This document shows positions 35,271 to 46,667 of a stretch of 64,000 bases of DNA, in pieces. A program made the translations under genes and the position numbers. Source of the stretch: Roseovarius indicus (GTDB taxonomy: Bacteria > Pseudomonadota > Alphaproteobacteria > Rhodobacterales > Rhodobacteraceae); assembly GCF_008728195.1 (NCBI RefSeq), contig NZ_CP031601.1:80736-144735 (forward strand), written 5' to 3'. A model generated the notes under the pieces. It did no database searches, was not told the origin of the DNA, and was given only the letters and a program-made list of their open reading frames with translations. The number at the start of each line of letters is the position of its first letter. The first letter of the stretch is position 1.

Positions 35271-35558
35271 ATGTCATTCACTCCCCTCCACGACCGGGTG
35301 CTCGTTCGCCGCATTGAAGGCGACGAGACGACCAAGGGCGGCCTCATCATTCCCGATACTGCCAAGGAGAAGCCTCAAGAAGGCGAAGTTGTCTCCGTTG
35401 GTGCGGGGGGAAGGCGCGAGGACGACGAGCGTATCCCGATGGACGTCAAAGCCGGCGACCGGATCCTGTTCGGAAAATGGTCCGGCTTAGAGATCAAACT
35501 CGATGGCGAAGACCTTCTGATCATGAAGGAGAGCGACATTCTCGGCGTGATCGCCTGA
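35271..35558 (+). CDS. groES: Co-chaperonin GroES
   Basis: A 95-residue co-chaperonin: [14 protein letters not shown] at the N-terminus, the mobile loop [14 protein letters not shown], and the C-terminal [14 protein letters not shown]. It caps GroEL during ATP-driven folding. ATG 35271 follows AAGGAG. No CIRCE element is visible upstream. The gene leads directly into groEL. Confidence 0.97.
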   Translation: MSFTPLHDRVLVRRIEGDETTKGGLIIPDTAKEKPQEGEVVSVGAGGRREDDERIPMDVKAGDRILFGKWSGLEIKLDGEDLLIMKESDILGVIA

Positions 35559-35602
35559 GTCCGAAACCTTTCACATCAACCTCAGTCTCAGGAATTCACA
35601 TC

Positions 35603-37240
<1,638 letters not shown>

Positions 37241-37346
37241 AGATCTGCGTCCCTTGGTCACGAGCCTCAGGACGCGAAACCAAATTCTTGAAGGACTTGA
37301 ACACGGATCAATTCGTTAAGCAAATCCAGAACTAGGAGAAACTCAA

Positions 37347-37481
37347 ATGACCAAAGGTGACAAACGACGTGGCAACCGTGAAGCGAAGAAGCCTAAGAAG
37401 GTGAAGGAAAAGGTCGTTGCAACAGCCGACTTCACGAAGGGCAAAACCTTGACCAATCTAGGCGAGCACAAGAGGAAATAG
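37347..37481 (+). CDS. 44-residue basic protein
   Basis: ATG with AGGAGA upstream; the product begins MTKGDKRRGNREAKKPKKVK and ends in HKRK. It is extremely Lys/Arg-rich. Short proteins of this type are widespread in alphaproteobacteria and remain unnamed; nucleic-acid binding is plausible. It follows groEL by about 100 nt. Confidence 0.65.
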   Translation: MTKGDKRRGNREAKKPKKVKEKVVATADFTKGKTLTNLGEHKRK

Positions 37482-37751
37482 GTAGAGGGCCAAATGATTG
37501 GCTATCACTGAATACGGAGCCTGATGGCGGCGGGACACGACGCGCATAACACTTTGGCAGAGCTTCCGCTGCGCAAGGCTGCACCTCTGAGACGAGAAGC
37601 ACTGGAGATTTCTTTCATTCGCGGAGGCCCGGACGCTTGCCGCCTGAGCCGTACGCGACGCGGCTGAGGCGCCGGCAACTGCTTCTCGCGGTCAACGCAT
37701 CCGCTTTGCGATGACAAAGACTCTGTCGACCCCAAAAGGTATGCTTCTCCC

Positions 37752-39062
37752 GTGATCGATACTCATCAAGGCCTGCCCCACGAGGCAGCAGACAGCATAA
37801 CGAAACCCTTCGCACGCTTCCTGAAGATCGAAGCGGCAGCTGGTGGACTCCTGCTCCTGGCTGTTCTGCTGGCTTTGGGGCTGGCCAACTCACCTTGGCA
37901 AGAAGGCTTTCTGAGCTTCTGGGAAACCCCCATCGGTCTCACATTCGGCTCGTTGGATTTCACCCGCTCTCTGCGGCACTGGATCAACGACGGTCTGATG
38001 ACCCTTTTCTTCTTCGTGCTTTCTCTGGAACTCAAGCGCGAGTTGGTGCTGGGCGAATTGCGGAACCCTCGACAGGCCGCCCTGCCGTTCGCAGGCGCCT
38101 TGGGTGGCATGGTCGTGCCGGTCTCTCTGTATCTTGCGCTGATGTCCGGCCAGCCCGGCATACATGGCTGGGGAACCGTGATGGCAACCGATACGGCCTT
38201 CGTGATCGGGTGCCTGGCGCTCTTCGGAGGCCGGATCCCGCCCACCTTGCGATTGTTCCTGCTGTCTCTGGCCATCTTTGATGACGTCGGTGCAATCCTC
38301 GTGGTCGCCTTCGGTTACGGTGAGGCGTTAAACTGGTCGGCTCTCGGATTGGGCTTTCTGGGGATTGGTATCGTCGCAGGCGCCTCGCGACTCGGGATAA
38401 GAAGCGTACCGGTCTATTTCCTTCTGGGAGCGGCAGTCTGGTTATGCTTCGACGCTTCCGGCGTCCACGCGACTATTGCAGGCGTCATTCTGGGCCTGAT
38501 GACACCAACGCGCATATGGGTGAGCGATGCCCGCCTGCGTGAGATCCTTGGGCGAGTACTCGCCGTTCCGGCCGGCGATCGTCGACAAGGAGATGCCGCA
38601 AGCCACCGCGACCTGCGTCAAGCCGGCAGAGCGGTCACGGAGTCGCTCTCACCAGTCGAACGGCTCGAGATGATGCTGCACCCCTGGGTCGGCTTTGCAA
38701 TCATGCCGATCTTCGCATTGGCAAATGCCGGCATCACGATTCAGGGTGTCGATTTCGTACAACCGGTCTCGCTGGCGATCATTGTTGGCCTCGTGTTGGG
38801 AAAACCGATCGGCGTCCTCGGGTTCAGCTGGTTTGCCGTACGATCCGGCCTGGCGCTACTCGCGCCGGCCTTGTCGTGGCCCTTCATTCTGGCCGGCTCT
38901 TTTCTGACGGGGATCGGTTTCACGATGTCGTTGTTCATCGCAGGCCTCGCATTCGACAGTTCCGTCCTGAATGCGGCAAAGTTGGGTATTCTCGGCGGAT
39001 CGGCGCTCTCGGCGATACTCGGCATCTCGCTTCTGATTTGGCTCATATTGCGAATGAGGTGA
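37752..39062 (+). CDS. nhaA: Na+/H+ antiporter NhaA
   Basis: A 436-residue protein with about twelve transmembrane helices and the family landmarks GTVMATDTAFVIGCLAL and LFDD-like FDDVGAILV, which hold the paired aspartates that bind Na+. NhaA exchanges cytoplasmic Na+ for protons and gives salt and alkaline tolerance. The start is GTG 37752. A loop near residues 265-300 is polar and longer than in E. coli. It closes the stress island; an ISL3 element lies 170 nt downstream. Confidence 0.95.
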   Translation: MIDTHQGLPHEAADSITKPFARFLKIEAAAGGLLLLAVLLALGLANSPWQEGFLSFWETPIGLTFGSLDFTRSLRHWINDGLMTLFFFVLSLELKRELVLGELRNPRQAALPFAGALGGMVVPVSLYLALMSGQPGIHGWGTVMATDTAFVIGCLALFGGRIPPTLRLFLLSLAIFDDVGAILVVAFGYGEALNWSALGLGFLGIGIVAGASRLGIRSVPVYFLLGAAVWLCFDASGVHATIAGVILGLMTPTRIWVSDARLREILGRVLAVPAGDRRQGDAASHRDLRQAGRAVTESLSPVERLEMMLHPWVGFAIMPIFALANAGITIQGVDFVQPVSLAIIVGLVLGKPIGVLGFSWFAVRSGLALLAPALSWPFILAGSFLTGIGFTMSLFIAGLAFDSSVLNAAKLGILGGSALSAILGISLLIWLILRMR

Positions 39063-39235
39063 CGAAAATACTTAGCCGATGCGCTGCGCGACCTCGTTCA
39101 TGTACCCTTACTGTCCATCGTCGATTTCGACGCCGATCAGTTCTGAGATGCTTTGCTGCCCAATGTTGCTGCAACAGCCGACGACGCAGCGCAACGTGCA
39201 GCAACTGCCCGCAAGTGTCGCGTTGCCCTTTAATC

Positions 39236-40924
39236 GGCTCTGCCTCAATCTGTGTGGCGGAACGGTAGCATTCTCGCCCGCAACAATTCTGGACCGGCTC
39301 GACCGTACATGGCGCGTTTGAGCGTCTTCAGGCGATTGATCTGACCTTCTGCTTGGCCGTTGCTCCATGGCATCTCGATGGCGTTTTTGACTGCATCGAA
39401 GTCCCGGTTCAATGTGCGGGCAAAGCGCACGATGGGCGCCAGATCGGTTTCGATCGCGTTGTCGATCCATGCTGGGAGCGGGTCTGCTTGGCGGCTGCGC
39501 AGGATACCGTTGAACCGCATGGCGAGACTTCGCATCGTTGCGAAGGCGGGAGAACCGGCCTTGAGCGCGTCGACTTTCCGCGCTTGATCCGGGGTGAGCT
39601 TTCCGCGGGGTTTGATGCACAGCGCGGCTGCGATGACCGGGGAAATCGCGTGCCCCGTTTCCGGGTCCCGGACTGGCTTAAGGATTTCGTGCTCTACCTT
39701 GGAGTCGCTCCCTTGCTGTTCTGCTTTTCGCCAGCCCGCCAACAGACGCTGCAAATGCGACTGACTCCCCTCGTAACCGCGCTCTCGGATCAGACGGAAC
39801 AGGGCGCTGCCAGTTCGAATGCCCTCCTTCCAGCTTTGGCTCAGGAACTCTTCAAAGTACCACGGCGATGTCGGCTTCAAAGCGGCCCGCCTGCGGTCCG
39901 GTGGTGTCTCGAACTGCAGCCATTTCGCGATGCTGCGACGCGGGAACCCTGTTCGCCGCCCGATCTCGCTGCATGAAAGCCCCTGATTTCGGAGCGCATG
40001 AATGGTGGCGAAAATCTCTTCCCGAGACGTCCTATGCGCCAGGCGTGACTTCAGAAGGCTGCCGGCTGCGGTGATGTTGTCGGCGTCGGACAGCAGCGCC
40101 CTGCCGGTCGCACGGCCGTGAAGGTTCATTTGCTCCTCGATGGCCTGCCGCAGGTTTTGTACGATATGGAACCGGTCAGCGACCTGCTTCGCCTGCGGTG
40201 CCCCTTGCCGTGCTGCCTGGGCGTAGAGACCGCAGCGATCTCTGCTGATCACTTCCACCTCGGGGTGTCGCTTCAGCCAGTTGGTGCAGCTGACGACATC
40301 TCGATCCTCAAGAATGTCGATCACCACGCGACGCTCCAGATCCACAATGATCGTGCCGTAGGTTTGCGATTTCCGCCAACTCCAGTCGTCGATCCCGATG
40401 ACTGTCGGCGACTCGCCACTGTCTTGGGCACGGTTCTTCAGCTGCCTAAGCACCGTGTCATCGCTGACTCCAAGGCCCAAACGATGCAACAACCGCTCGG
40501 CTGGCCGTCCGCCGGTCGCATGCCCAAGATGGGTGACAATCTCCCCGACACGCGAAGTACGACGTGCAAATGGACGCGCAATCGAGGCGATTTGGTCTGA
40601 GAATGTCCGGCGTGGGCAAGCGGGTGCCTGACATCGCCAACGGCAAATTGCGAGATCAACCGTTACCTCGTCTCCATGCGCGGGATAATCCTGCAGCCGC
40701 CGACGCCGCCAGCCGTGACGTCGGCGTGAATGCAATCCACAGTCTGGGCAAATGCCGTTGGGAGCCAAGACGCCAGATACAATCCACCCGCCTCTTTCAC
40801 TTCGCTCAACGCTTTGAACGGCAACATCGCTCCCGGGCGACCAGTGCTTCTTCGAACTCACAACTATACCTCCTGAATTTTCCAGTTTCAGGATAGTTGC
40901 GCCACACAAAGTGAGGCAGAACCC
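39236..40924 (-). mobile_element. ISL3-family insertion sequence
   Basis: An element of about 1.69 kb carrying one transposase gene. Its ends are imperfect inverted repeats sharing CTGCCTCA and TGTGTGGCG at 39239-39260 and 40900-40920. I found no exact 8-bp target duplication. It lies between nhaA and a fragment of a related copy. Confidence 0.8.
39245..40909 (-). CDS. ISL3-family transposase
   Basis: A protein of up to 554 residues. A four-cysteine N-terminal zinc finger (CPDCGLH and downstream CxxxxCP) is followed by a helix-turn-helix and the DDE core, with GIDDWSWRK holding the first Asp, VISRDRCGLYAQAA the second, and a late Glu in NGQAEGQINRLKTLKR. This is the ISL3 signature. The TTG start at 40909 lies inside the terminal repeat, so a GTG a few codons later may be the real start. 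No frameshift is visible. Confidence 0.93.
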   Translation of the reverse strand: MCGATILKLENSGGIVVSSKKHWSPGSDVAVQSVERSERGGWIVSGVLAPNGICPDCGLHSRRRHGWRRRRLQDYPAHGDEVTVDLAICRWRCQAPACPRRTFSDQIASIARPFARRTSRVGEIVTHLGHATGGRPAERLLHRLGLGVSDDTVLRQLKNRAQDSGESPTVIGIDDWSWRKSQTYGTIIVDLERRVVIDILEDRDVVSCTNWLKRHPEVEVISRDRCGLYAQAARQGAPQAKQVADRFHIVQNLRQAIEEQMNLHGRATGRALLSDADNITAAGSLLKSRLAHRTSREEIFATIHALRNQGLSCSEIGRRTGFPRRSIAKWLQFETPPDRRRAALKPTSPWYFEEFLSQSWKEGIRTGSALFRLIRERGYEGSQSHLQRLLAGWRKAEQQGSDSKVEHEILKPVRDPETGHAISPVIAAALCIKPRGKLTPDQARKVDALKAGSPAFATMRSLAMRFNGILRSRQADPLPAWIDNAIETDLAPIVRFARTLNRDFDAVKNAIEMPWSNGQAEGQINRLKTLKRAMYGRAGPELLRARMLPFRHTD

Positions 40925-40944
40925 AATTAAGGGCTACGCGACAA

Positions 40945-41478
40945 CCGGTCAGCGACCTGTTCCGCCTGCCGCGCCCCTTGCCGGGCAGCCTGGGCGTAGA
41001 GACCGCAGCGATCTCTGCTGATCACTTCCACCTCGGGATGTCGCTTCAGCCAGTTGGTGCAGGTGACGACGTCTCGATCCTCGAGAATGTCGATGACCAC
41101 GCGACGCTCCAGATCGACAATGATCGTGCCGTAGGTTTGCGACTTCCGCCAGCTCCAGTCGTCGATCCCGATGACCGTCGGCGGCTCGGCGGTGCCTTGA
41201 GCACACTTCTTCAGCTGCCTGAGCACCGTGTCATCGCTGACCCCAAGGCCCAAACGGTGCAAGAGCCGCTCGGCAGGCCGCCCGCCGGTCGCATGCCCAA
41301 GATGGCTGACAATCTCCCCGACACGCGAGGTGCGCCGCGCAAAAGGACGCGCAACCGAGACGGTCTGGTCCGAGAAAGTCCGGCGCGGGCAAGCGGGAGC
41401 CAAACATCGCCAACGGCAAACCGCGAGATCAACCGTTACCTCGTCTCCATGCGCGGGATAATCCTGCAGCCGCCGACT
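40945..41478 (-). pseudogene. Fragment of a second ISL3-type transposase
   Basis: This stretch aligns with 40163-40696 of the neighbouring element, at about nine of ten bases by eye. It keeps the zinc-finger tail, helix-turn-helix and first catalytic motif (GIDDWSWRK) but breaks after QVADRLSRSP, where the intact copy continues QVADRFHIVQNL. Both ends of the original element are missing. It is a remnant of a related but not identical IS. Confidence 0.85.
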
Positions 41479-41670
41479 ACATGGATGGAAAAGTCGTCGG
41501 GTCTAGGATTTCCACGCACAAGGCCAAGCCGTCTGGATCGAACTAAGGGTTTGTTGATGCCGATGCTCAATTCGGATTGTAGCCATTCAAGTGCCTCAGA
41601 CAACCGTATAGCTCTATCGTTCGGGGGGCAAGCATACCGGCAACCCCCGCGCACCGCATCTTTGCGACCA

Positions 41671-42492
41671 TTACGCGCCCCGCCGTACCGTCAGAAGAAA
41701 AACCGGTGTTAGCACAAGCAGGAAGAGGACCGTATAGGCTGCCGCTACCCTGATTTCGAGATTGAGAAAACTTTCGAGCAGTCCCACTCCGACCGGATGA
41801 CTGCCCGCTGAGGCGAGGAAAAGCGACCCGTTGATCTCAGCAAATGACATGATGAAGGTCATCGACCAGGCCAGCAGGATCGCATTGCGCAGATTGGGCA
41901 GGATCACGCGGGTAAAGATCGCCCAATCAGACGCGCCGAGCGTACGCGCCGCTGCGGCAAGTGTCGGCGCATCAAGTGCCATCATGGCTGTCATCACCGG
42001 CCAGACCACAAACGGAAAGGTCCACACAAGGTGAGCCAGCATAAGGATTTCCCAGCTTCCGATCAAGCGCGGCCAGGCAAGGACCAGACCCATCGCCACG
42101 ATCATCGGCGGCAGCACTATCGGCATGCTCACGATGGCCTTGACCAGAACCTGCCCGCGCCGCCCGCCCTGCGCGAGGCGCACACCAAGCGGCACCCCGA
42201 GCAAAAGATTGATCGTGCTCACACCGATGGCGAGAAACAGGCTGAAGCCGATCTCACCCTGCGCCGTTGACCAGATCGTAGCATAGGCGTCGAGCGAGAG
42301 ACCCGAAAGGCCCCGACTGTCCCAACGGGCTGTGAACGACCCAATCGCGAGAAAGAGGAGCGGTATCAGTAGCAGCCCCGCCGGAGACCAGACGAGAACC
42401 GGCTCGACCCAGGCCCAAAAGCGTTCGGCTCGCGCTCCGGCGCGCTGCCGTCGCCGGGTCGGGATCGCGTACATGCCGGCCGAGGCGGTCAT
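41671..42492 (-). CDS. ABC transporter permease (phosphonate-linked)
   Basis: A 273-residue inner-membrane permease with six hydrophobic segments and the EAA-type loop AARTLGASDWAIFTRVILPN. It is the last gene of the phn operon and overlaps the ATPase gene by 4 nt. With the second permease, the ATPase and the binding protein it forms an importer of the PhnSTUV/Fe3+/polyamine class. The substrate is probably a phosphonate, by context. Confidence 0.85.
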   Translation of the reverse strand: MTASAGMYAIPTRRRQRAGARAERFWAWVEPVLVWSPAGLLLIPLLFLAIGSFTARWDSRGLSGLSLDAYATIWSTAQGEIGFSLFLAIGVSTINLLLGVPLGVRLAQGGRRGQVLVKAIVSMPIVLPPMIVAMGLVLAWPRLIGSWEILMLAHLVWTFPFVVWPVMTAMMALDAPTLAAAARTLGASDWAIFTRVILPNLRNAILLAWSMTFIMSFAEINGSLFLASAGSHPVGVGLLESFLNLEIRVAAAYTVLFLLVLTPVFLLTVRRGA

Positions 42493-43490
42493 GACCGTCC
42501 CGGAAGGCTGAGCAGAGGCGCGGCCGCACGGTCGCGGTGGCCCGGCGGCAGGTTGAGATGCAGAACATCGCCATCCCGCAAGCCGGTGGCCTTGGGCAGA
42601 TCGACGGTCACGCTTGTTCCGTCCGCCGTCAGCCCCATCACCCGTAACCGATCGCCAAGATAGAGCTGCCGCCCAACAGTGATCGTCAGATCGGCGCGCG
42701 CGGCGTTCTCGGCAAGGCGCAGATCCTCGGGCCGCAGGATAGGCCCGGTTCCACCTTCGCTCGCTGCATCGAACAGCGTGTTGACCGCGCCGAAAAACGC
42801 CGCCACCTCGATATGGGTTGGTCGGTCATAGAGATCGCGCGGCGTGCCCTCCTGCAGGATACGTCCACCCGAGAGCATGACGATCCGGTCGGCGAGAACG
42901 AAGGCATCGGCCTTGTCATGGGTGACGATGAGCGTGGTGATGTCGAGAGGCTCGAGCAGCGCGCGCAATTCGGAGCGGATATCGTCGCGCAGGACCGGAT
43001 CGAGCGCAGAAAGCGGCTCGTCAAGCAAGAGGATATCAGGCTCCGTCGCCAGGGCCCGCGCCAGAGCAACGCGTTGACGCTGTCCGCCGGATAGGGCATC
43101 GACACCGCGATCGGCAAAGCTGTCCATCCGCACGCGGGCAAGCGCCGTCATGGCCCGCTCATGACGCTCGGCACGTTTCATGCCGCGCATACGCGGCCCG
43201 AAGGCCACATTGTCGCGCACGTTCAGATGCGGGAATAACGCAAAGCTCTGGAACACATAGCCGATATTGCGCTCGGCCGCGTCAAGCGGCGTGACATCGC
43301 GCCCGTCAAAGAGGATGCGCCCGGCACTCGGTTCAAGCAAGCCTGCAATGATGTTGAGCAAGGTCGTCTTACCCGAGCCCGACGCGCCAATGAGCGCCGT
43401 CACACGCCCTGGCGCGAGAACCAGGTCGATCCCCTCGAGCACCGGTTTGTCGCCGAACCGTTTTTCAATCCCGTTCATCGTGATGGTCAT
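42489..43490 (-). CDS. ABC transporter ATP-binding protein (phosphonate-linked)
   Basis: A 333-residue ATPase: Walker A GASGSGKTT (residues about 35-43), signature LSGGQRQR, Walker B ILLLDEPLSALD, H-loop VTHDK and a C-terminal TOBE-like domain. This is the FbpC/PotA/PhnT type, not PhnC. It drives the importer formed with the two permeases around it. Confidence 0.9.
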   Translation of the reverse strand: MTITMNGIEKRFGDKPVLEGIDLVLAPGRVTALIGASGSGKTTLLNIIAGLLEPSAGRILFDGRDVTPLDAAERNIGYVFQSFALFPHLNVRDNVAFGPRMRGMKRAERHERAMTALARVRMDSFADRGVDALSGGQRQRVALARALATEPDILLLDEPLSALDPVLRDDIRSELRALLEPLDITTLIVTHDKADAFVLADRIVMLSGGRILQEGTPRDLYDRPTHIEVAAFFGAVNTLFDAASEGGTGPILRPEDLRLAENAARADLTITVGRQLYLGDRLRVMGLTADGTSVTVDLPKATGLRDGDVLHLNLPPGHRDRAAAPLLSLPGRS

Positions 43491-43512
43491 GTCTGTCTTC
43501 CTCTCTCAAGGG

Positions 43513-44349
43513 TCAGGTGGCGTCGGTCTGCGTGTGAAAGGGCGTCGCGCGTCCAACAAGAAGCCGCAGTACGCCCGCCAACGCCAAAGCGACAATCAAC
43601 AGCAGGATCGCCATGGCCGCGGCATTTCCAAAGTTGAGAAAGCCGGTGAATTCCCGGTAGATGACCGCGGGAAAGATCGTGACCGAGCGCGCGATCAGCA
43701 AGGCCGGCCCGAAGGAGGCCATCGCCAGAAGGAAGGAAAAGACCGCCGCCTCGATCAGCGCCGGGCGCAGGATCGGCACCACGACCAGAAACGTCACCGC
43801 AGGACCGCGCCCCCCCAGCGTGCGTGCCGCTGCCGGCAGGCCCGGATCCATCTTGGCGATCGCCTCGGCCAGAATGAGGGCCGAGCGCGGGATCTGAAAG
43901 CTCAGGTAAGCGACGCCGAGACCGAACGCCGTGAAGGCCAGGCCGCGCGTGGCCTCGGTGCCCAGAAGCCATGCTTCAAGCAGGGCAAGCACGCCGGCAT
44001 TGCCCATCAGCACGATCATCAACATGCCGTAGATGATACCGGCGAAGGCGAAGTTGATCTGGCTGAGGGTTTGCAGGAAATGCGCCCCCGCCCCGTTGCG
44101 CCCGATCCGCCAGGCCAGGGGCAGAGCCCACGCCGTCGCGATGAACGAGGTCACAAGGCAGAACATCACGGTCTCGGCCAGCGCCTGCATGAAGTAGCCG
44201 CTCGCAAAGACCCGGCGATAGACATCAAGCGTCGGCGCGCCACTCTCGCCGGTCAGGCTGACGAGGATCACAGTTGCCAGCGGATAGGCCAGGCCGAGGG
44301 CGAATATGCCCAGCAGGGCTATGGTCGTTACGATCATGAAGGCGCGCAT
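43513..44349 (-). CDS. ABC transporter permease (phosphonate-linked)
   Basis: A 278-residue permease with six membrane segments and the loop AARTLGGRGPAVTFLVVVPI. It follows the binding-protein gene after a 69-nt gap that holds a strong hairpin. It pairs with the permease at 41671 as a heterodimeric channel. Confidence 0.86.
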   Translation of the reverse strand: MRAFMIVTTIALLGIFALGLAYPLATVILVSLTGESGAPTLDVYRRVFASGYFMQALAETVMFCLVTSFIATAWALPLAWRIGRNGAGAHFLQTLSQINFAFAGIIYGMLMIVLMGNAGVLALLEAWLLGTEATRGLAFTAFGLGVAYLSFQIPRSALILAEAIAKMDPGLPAAARTLGGRGPAVTFLVVVPILRPALIEAAVFSFLLAMASFGPALLIARSVTIFPAVIYREFTGFLNFGNAAAMAILLLIVALALAGVLRLLVGRATPFHTQTDAT

Positions 44350-44383
44350 GGCAAAGACCCCGGTCGGTCAGATTGGAAAAGGG

Positions 44384-44410
44384 GCCGGGGGCAGGCAAGC
44401 CGCCCCCGGC
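44384..44410 (-). terminator. Strong hairpin between binding-protein and permease genes
   Basis: GCCGGGGGC (44402-44410, minus strand) and GCCCCCGGC form a perfect 9-bp stem with a 9-nt loop, followed on the minus strand by CCCTTTTCC. In binding-protein transport operons such hairpins stabilise the upstream message or partly terminate it, so the binding protein is made in excess. Confidence 0.6.
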
Positions 44411-44418
44411 GCGATGGT

Positions 44419-45468
44419 TCAGCTTCCCGCCAGACCGATTTCGCTCAGCGCAGCCTTGACATCGCCGCCTTGCAGCACGGCAGCGGTGAAGGCGCGTTTG
44501 AGATTGCCGACATTGGCGGCGGCATGGGGGATGTCCACAGGCACCTGACGGGCGATCTCGGGGAAGGCATCCGACATCTCCGCCGGGATCGCACTGGCGA
44601 TGACAGGCCGGAAATAGGAGCGCGCGATGATTTCCTGTGCCTCGTCGCTCAGCACCCAGTTCAGGAAATCGGCGGCCTTCTCGGGTTCGGGGGCACCTTT
44701 GGCAAACCCCATGCCGAGCGGCACCGCCGCCACACCTTCCGAGGGAACGACCACATCGACCGGCGCGCCATTGGCCCTTTCGATCAGGATGTTGCCCTCG
44801 GCATCAATGGTGATCGGGCATTCGCCTTGCGCCAGACGCGGTGCCACGATCTCGGTGCGGTAGCTGTGACCGTTGTCTTGGAACGCCTTGAGAAAGTTGA
44901 AGCCCGTGGTGAAATCGTCAGGCGTGCCGCCCAGGATCGCATTCATCGAATACATGAACACCGAGGCAGTGCCCGACCAGGTCGGATCCATCGAACAGGC
45001 AAGCCCCTTGTATTTCGGGTCGAGCAGATCGGCCCACGAGGTCGGCAGCGGCAGGCCGCGACGTTCCAGGACGTCCGTATTCACGCCGATCACGATATTG
45101 GCGGTTCCGACGCCCCACCAATAGTGTTCCGGGTCGCGCAGGTCTGCGGGGATCTCGTCAAAACGCGCAACCTTGAGCGGGGCAGTGACGCCGGAAGCCT
45201 TGGCCTCAGAGGCGATGTCGAGCGACCAGAACGCCGCATTGGCGATCGGGTTTGCCGCCTCGAGCTTGAGCGCGGCCAGCGCGGTGCTCGATCCGTTCTT
45301 GAGGTCGAGCGTGGGGCGAATGCCGGTCTTGGCCTCATAGGCCTCCACCAGACCGGCCCAGTTCATGTATTTGCTGGGCAGGTCATAAACGGTCAGTTCT
45401 TCGGCGACGACAGGGCCGGTGATGGCCAGCGTCAGCGCGGTGCAGGTCGCGGTAAGAAAGTTTTTCAT
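44419..45468 (-). CDS. Periplasmic substrate-binding protein (phosphonate-linked)
   Basis: A 349-residue exported protein with a signal peptide (cut near VVAEE) and the two-lobed fold of the Fe3+/spermidine/2-aminoethylphosphonate binding family (YDLPSKYMNWAGLVEAY, GVGTANIVIGVN, VVVPSEGVAAVP). It captures the substrate for the importer. Placement straight after phnM, with GAGG 5 nt before the ATG, argues that the ligand is a phosphonate, but the family alone would also allow a metal or polyamine. Confidence 0.82.
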   Translation of the reverse strand: MKNFLTATCTALTLAITGPVVAEELTVYDLPSKYMNWAGLVEAYEAKTGIRPTLDLKNGSSTALAALKLEAANPIANAAFWSLDIASEAKASGVTAPLKVARFDEIPADLRDPEHYWWGVGTANIVIGVNTDVLERRGLPLPTSWADLLDPKYKGLACSMDPTWSGTASVFMYSMNAILGGTPDDFTTGFNFLKAFQDNGHSYRTEIVAPRLAQGECPITIDAEGNILIERANGAPVDVVVPSEGVAAVPLGMGFAKGAPEPEKAADFLNWVLSDEAQEIIARSYFRPVIASAIPAEMSDAFPEIARQVPVDIPHAAANVGNLKRAFTAAVLQGGDVKAALSEIGLAGS

Positions 45469-45476
45469 GATATCCT

Positions 45477-46667
45477 CTAGCAGCGGTTGGTTGGGGTTTT
45501 CTCGAACCGGCGGTCCTCGTAAACGAGGTCTCCGGCCAGGAAGGTCCGGCGCACGACCGGATGGCCGAGCCGGGTCGAGACCTGTGCCAGATCGCCCCGC
45601 AAGCCGGGGGCGATGGCACCGCGATCAGTTAGGCCAAGTGCTGCGGCAGGGCCGCTGCTGACCAGCCGGATCGCGTCAAAGAGATCGGGGATATGTCCGT
45701 CCTGAACGAGTTTGAACGCGCCACAGACCAGCGCAGGCGGATAGTAGTCCGAGCAGATCGCATCCAATGCGCCCACTGCCAGCGCCTCGATCAGGTTCAG
45801 GTTGCCGCTGGCCGAGCCGCCGCGCAGCAAATTAGGACCTGCCATGCTGACAAACATACCCAAGGCGTGGGCGCGCTCTGCCGCCTCCAGACGGACGGGC
45901 ATTTCCGACAGGCGACCACCTAATGCGTACCATGCCTCGGCCCGAGCTGCGCTATTGTCGTCATGCGAGGCGATGATCAGGCCAAGTTCATGCGCGCGCG
46001 CGGCGACTAGGGCTTCATGCGCCGTCTTGAGATGGGCACGCGCCTGTTTCTCGGCGACCAGCCGTTCAAGCTCGTCATCATCGGCATCGGTCAACTGCCG
46101 GTTCAGGGCCTTGTAACTTTCCAGATCAGCAAACTGCCCCTCGCCGGGCGTATGATCCATGACTGAGATCATCCGCACAACCGGATGCGCCATCGCCTCG
46201 AGCGTATAGGCTGGATCGGCAGTCACCTCGTATCGCAGGTCCACCCAGTGCTCAACCAGTAGCCGCCCCGCCGCCGCGTGATCACGGATCGCGTCCATGA
46301 TCTGCCTCGAAAGCCGTTTGGAGCGGTTCTTGGCCTCGTCCTCGAAATAGGCGATGGCGTGCAGTTTCGTGGTGATCCCCCAAGCGGCGGCGTTCTTGTC
46401 GGATTGGATGAGCCCCAATTCGACCGGCATGCGCAAGGTGCCGGCACGCGGGCCAAGCGCGCCGATCTCGAATTCGATATCGTCGCCATGCAGGTCTATG
46501 CAGCCAGGGATAAGCCAATCGCCTTCGGCGTCTATCACCTGTCCGGCCCCGTCCGGTGCGCCCGCCCCCTCGCGGATGTCGGTGATGCGCCCGTCTTCAA
46601 GGCAAAGCGCCCCCTCGACAACACGATCGGGCAGAACGATCTGGGCGTTTTCAATAACAAGGGTCAT
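45477..46667 (-). CDS. phnM: PhnM, ribose 1-methylphosphonate triphosphate diphosphatase
   Basis: A 396-residue amidohydrolase-fold enzyme with DLHGDDIEFEIG as its metal-binding loop and SHDDNSAA and CSDYYPPALVCGAF later. PhnM releases diphosphate from alpha-D-ribose 1-methylphosphonate 5-triphosphate, feeding the C-P lyase. It overlaps phnL by 4 nt (ATGA). Length and motifs are normal. Confidence 0.95.
   Translation of the reverse strand: MTLVIENAQIVLPDRVVEGALCLEDGRITDIREGAGAPDGAGQVIDAEGDWLIPGCIDLHGDDIEFEIGALGPRAGTLRMPVELGLIQSDKNAAAWGITTKLHAIAYFEDEAKNRSKRLSRQIMDAIRDHAAAGRLLVEHWVDLRYEVTADPAYTLEAMAHPVVRMISVMDHTPGEGQFADLESYKALNRQLTDADDDELERLVAEKQARAHLKTAHEALVAARAHELGLIIASHDDNSAARAEAWYALGGRLSEMPVRLEAAERAHALGMFVSMAGPNLLRGGSASGNLNLIEALAVGALDAICSDYYPPALVCGAFKLVQDGHIPDLFDAIRLVSSGPAAALGLTDRGAIAPGLRGDLAQVSTRLGHPVVRRTFLAGDLVYEDRRFEKTPTNRC

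Noticed and set aside
37524..37667. Possible 47-residue gene before nhaA
   Set aside because: It has a fair ribosome site and a faint resemblance to a release-factor-like motif, but the frame stops early and support is too weak.
39063..39145. In-frame continuation after the nhaA stop
   Set aside because: Reads protein-like for about 27 codons (ADALRDLVHVPLLSIVDFD), but there is no start and no family; could be a relic.
41436..41654. Remnant of a LysR-type regulator next to the ISL3 fragment
   Set aside because: A short stretch (SEALEWLQSELSIGI) recalls a LysR helix-turn-helix, but it is too short and runs into IS sequence.
43267..45480. Long plus-strand frame of 737 codons across the transporter genes
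   Set aside because: Antisense of the binding-protein and permease genes, which have clear motifs and operon overlaps.
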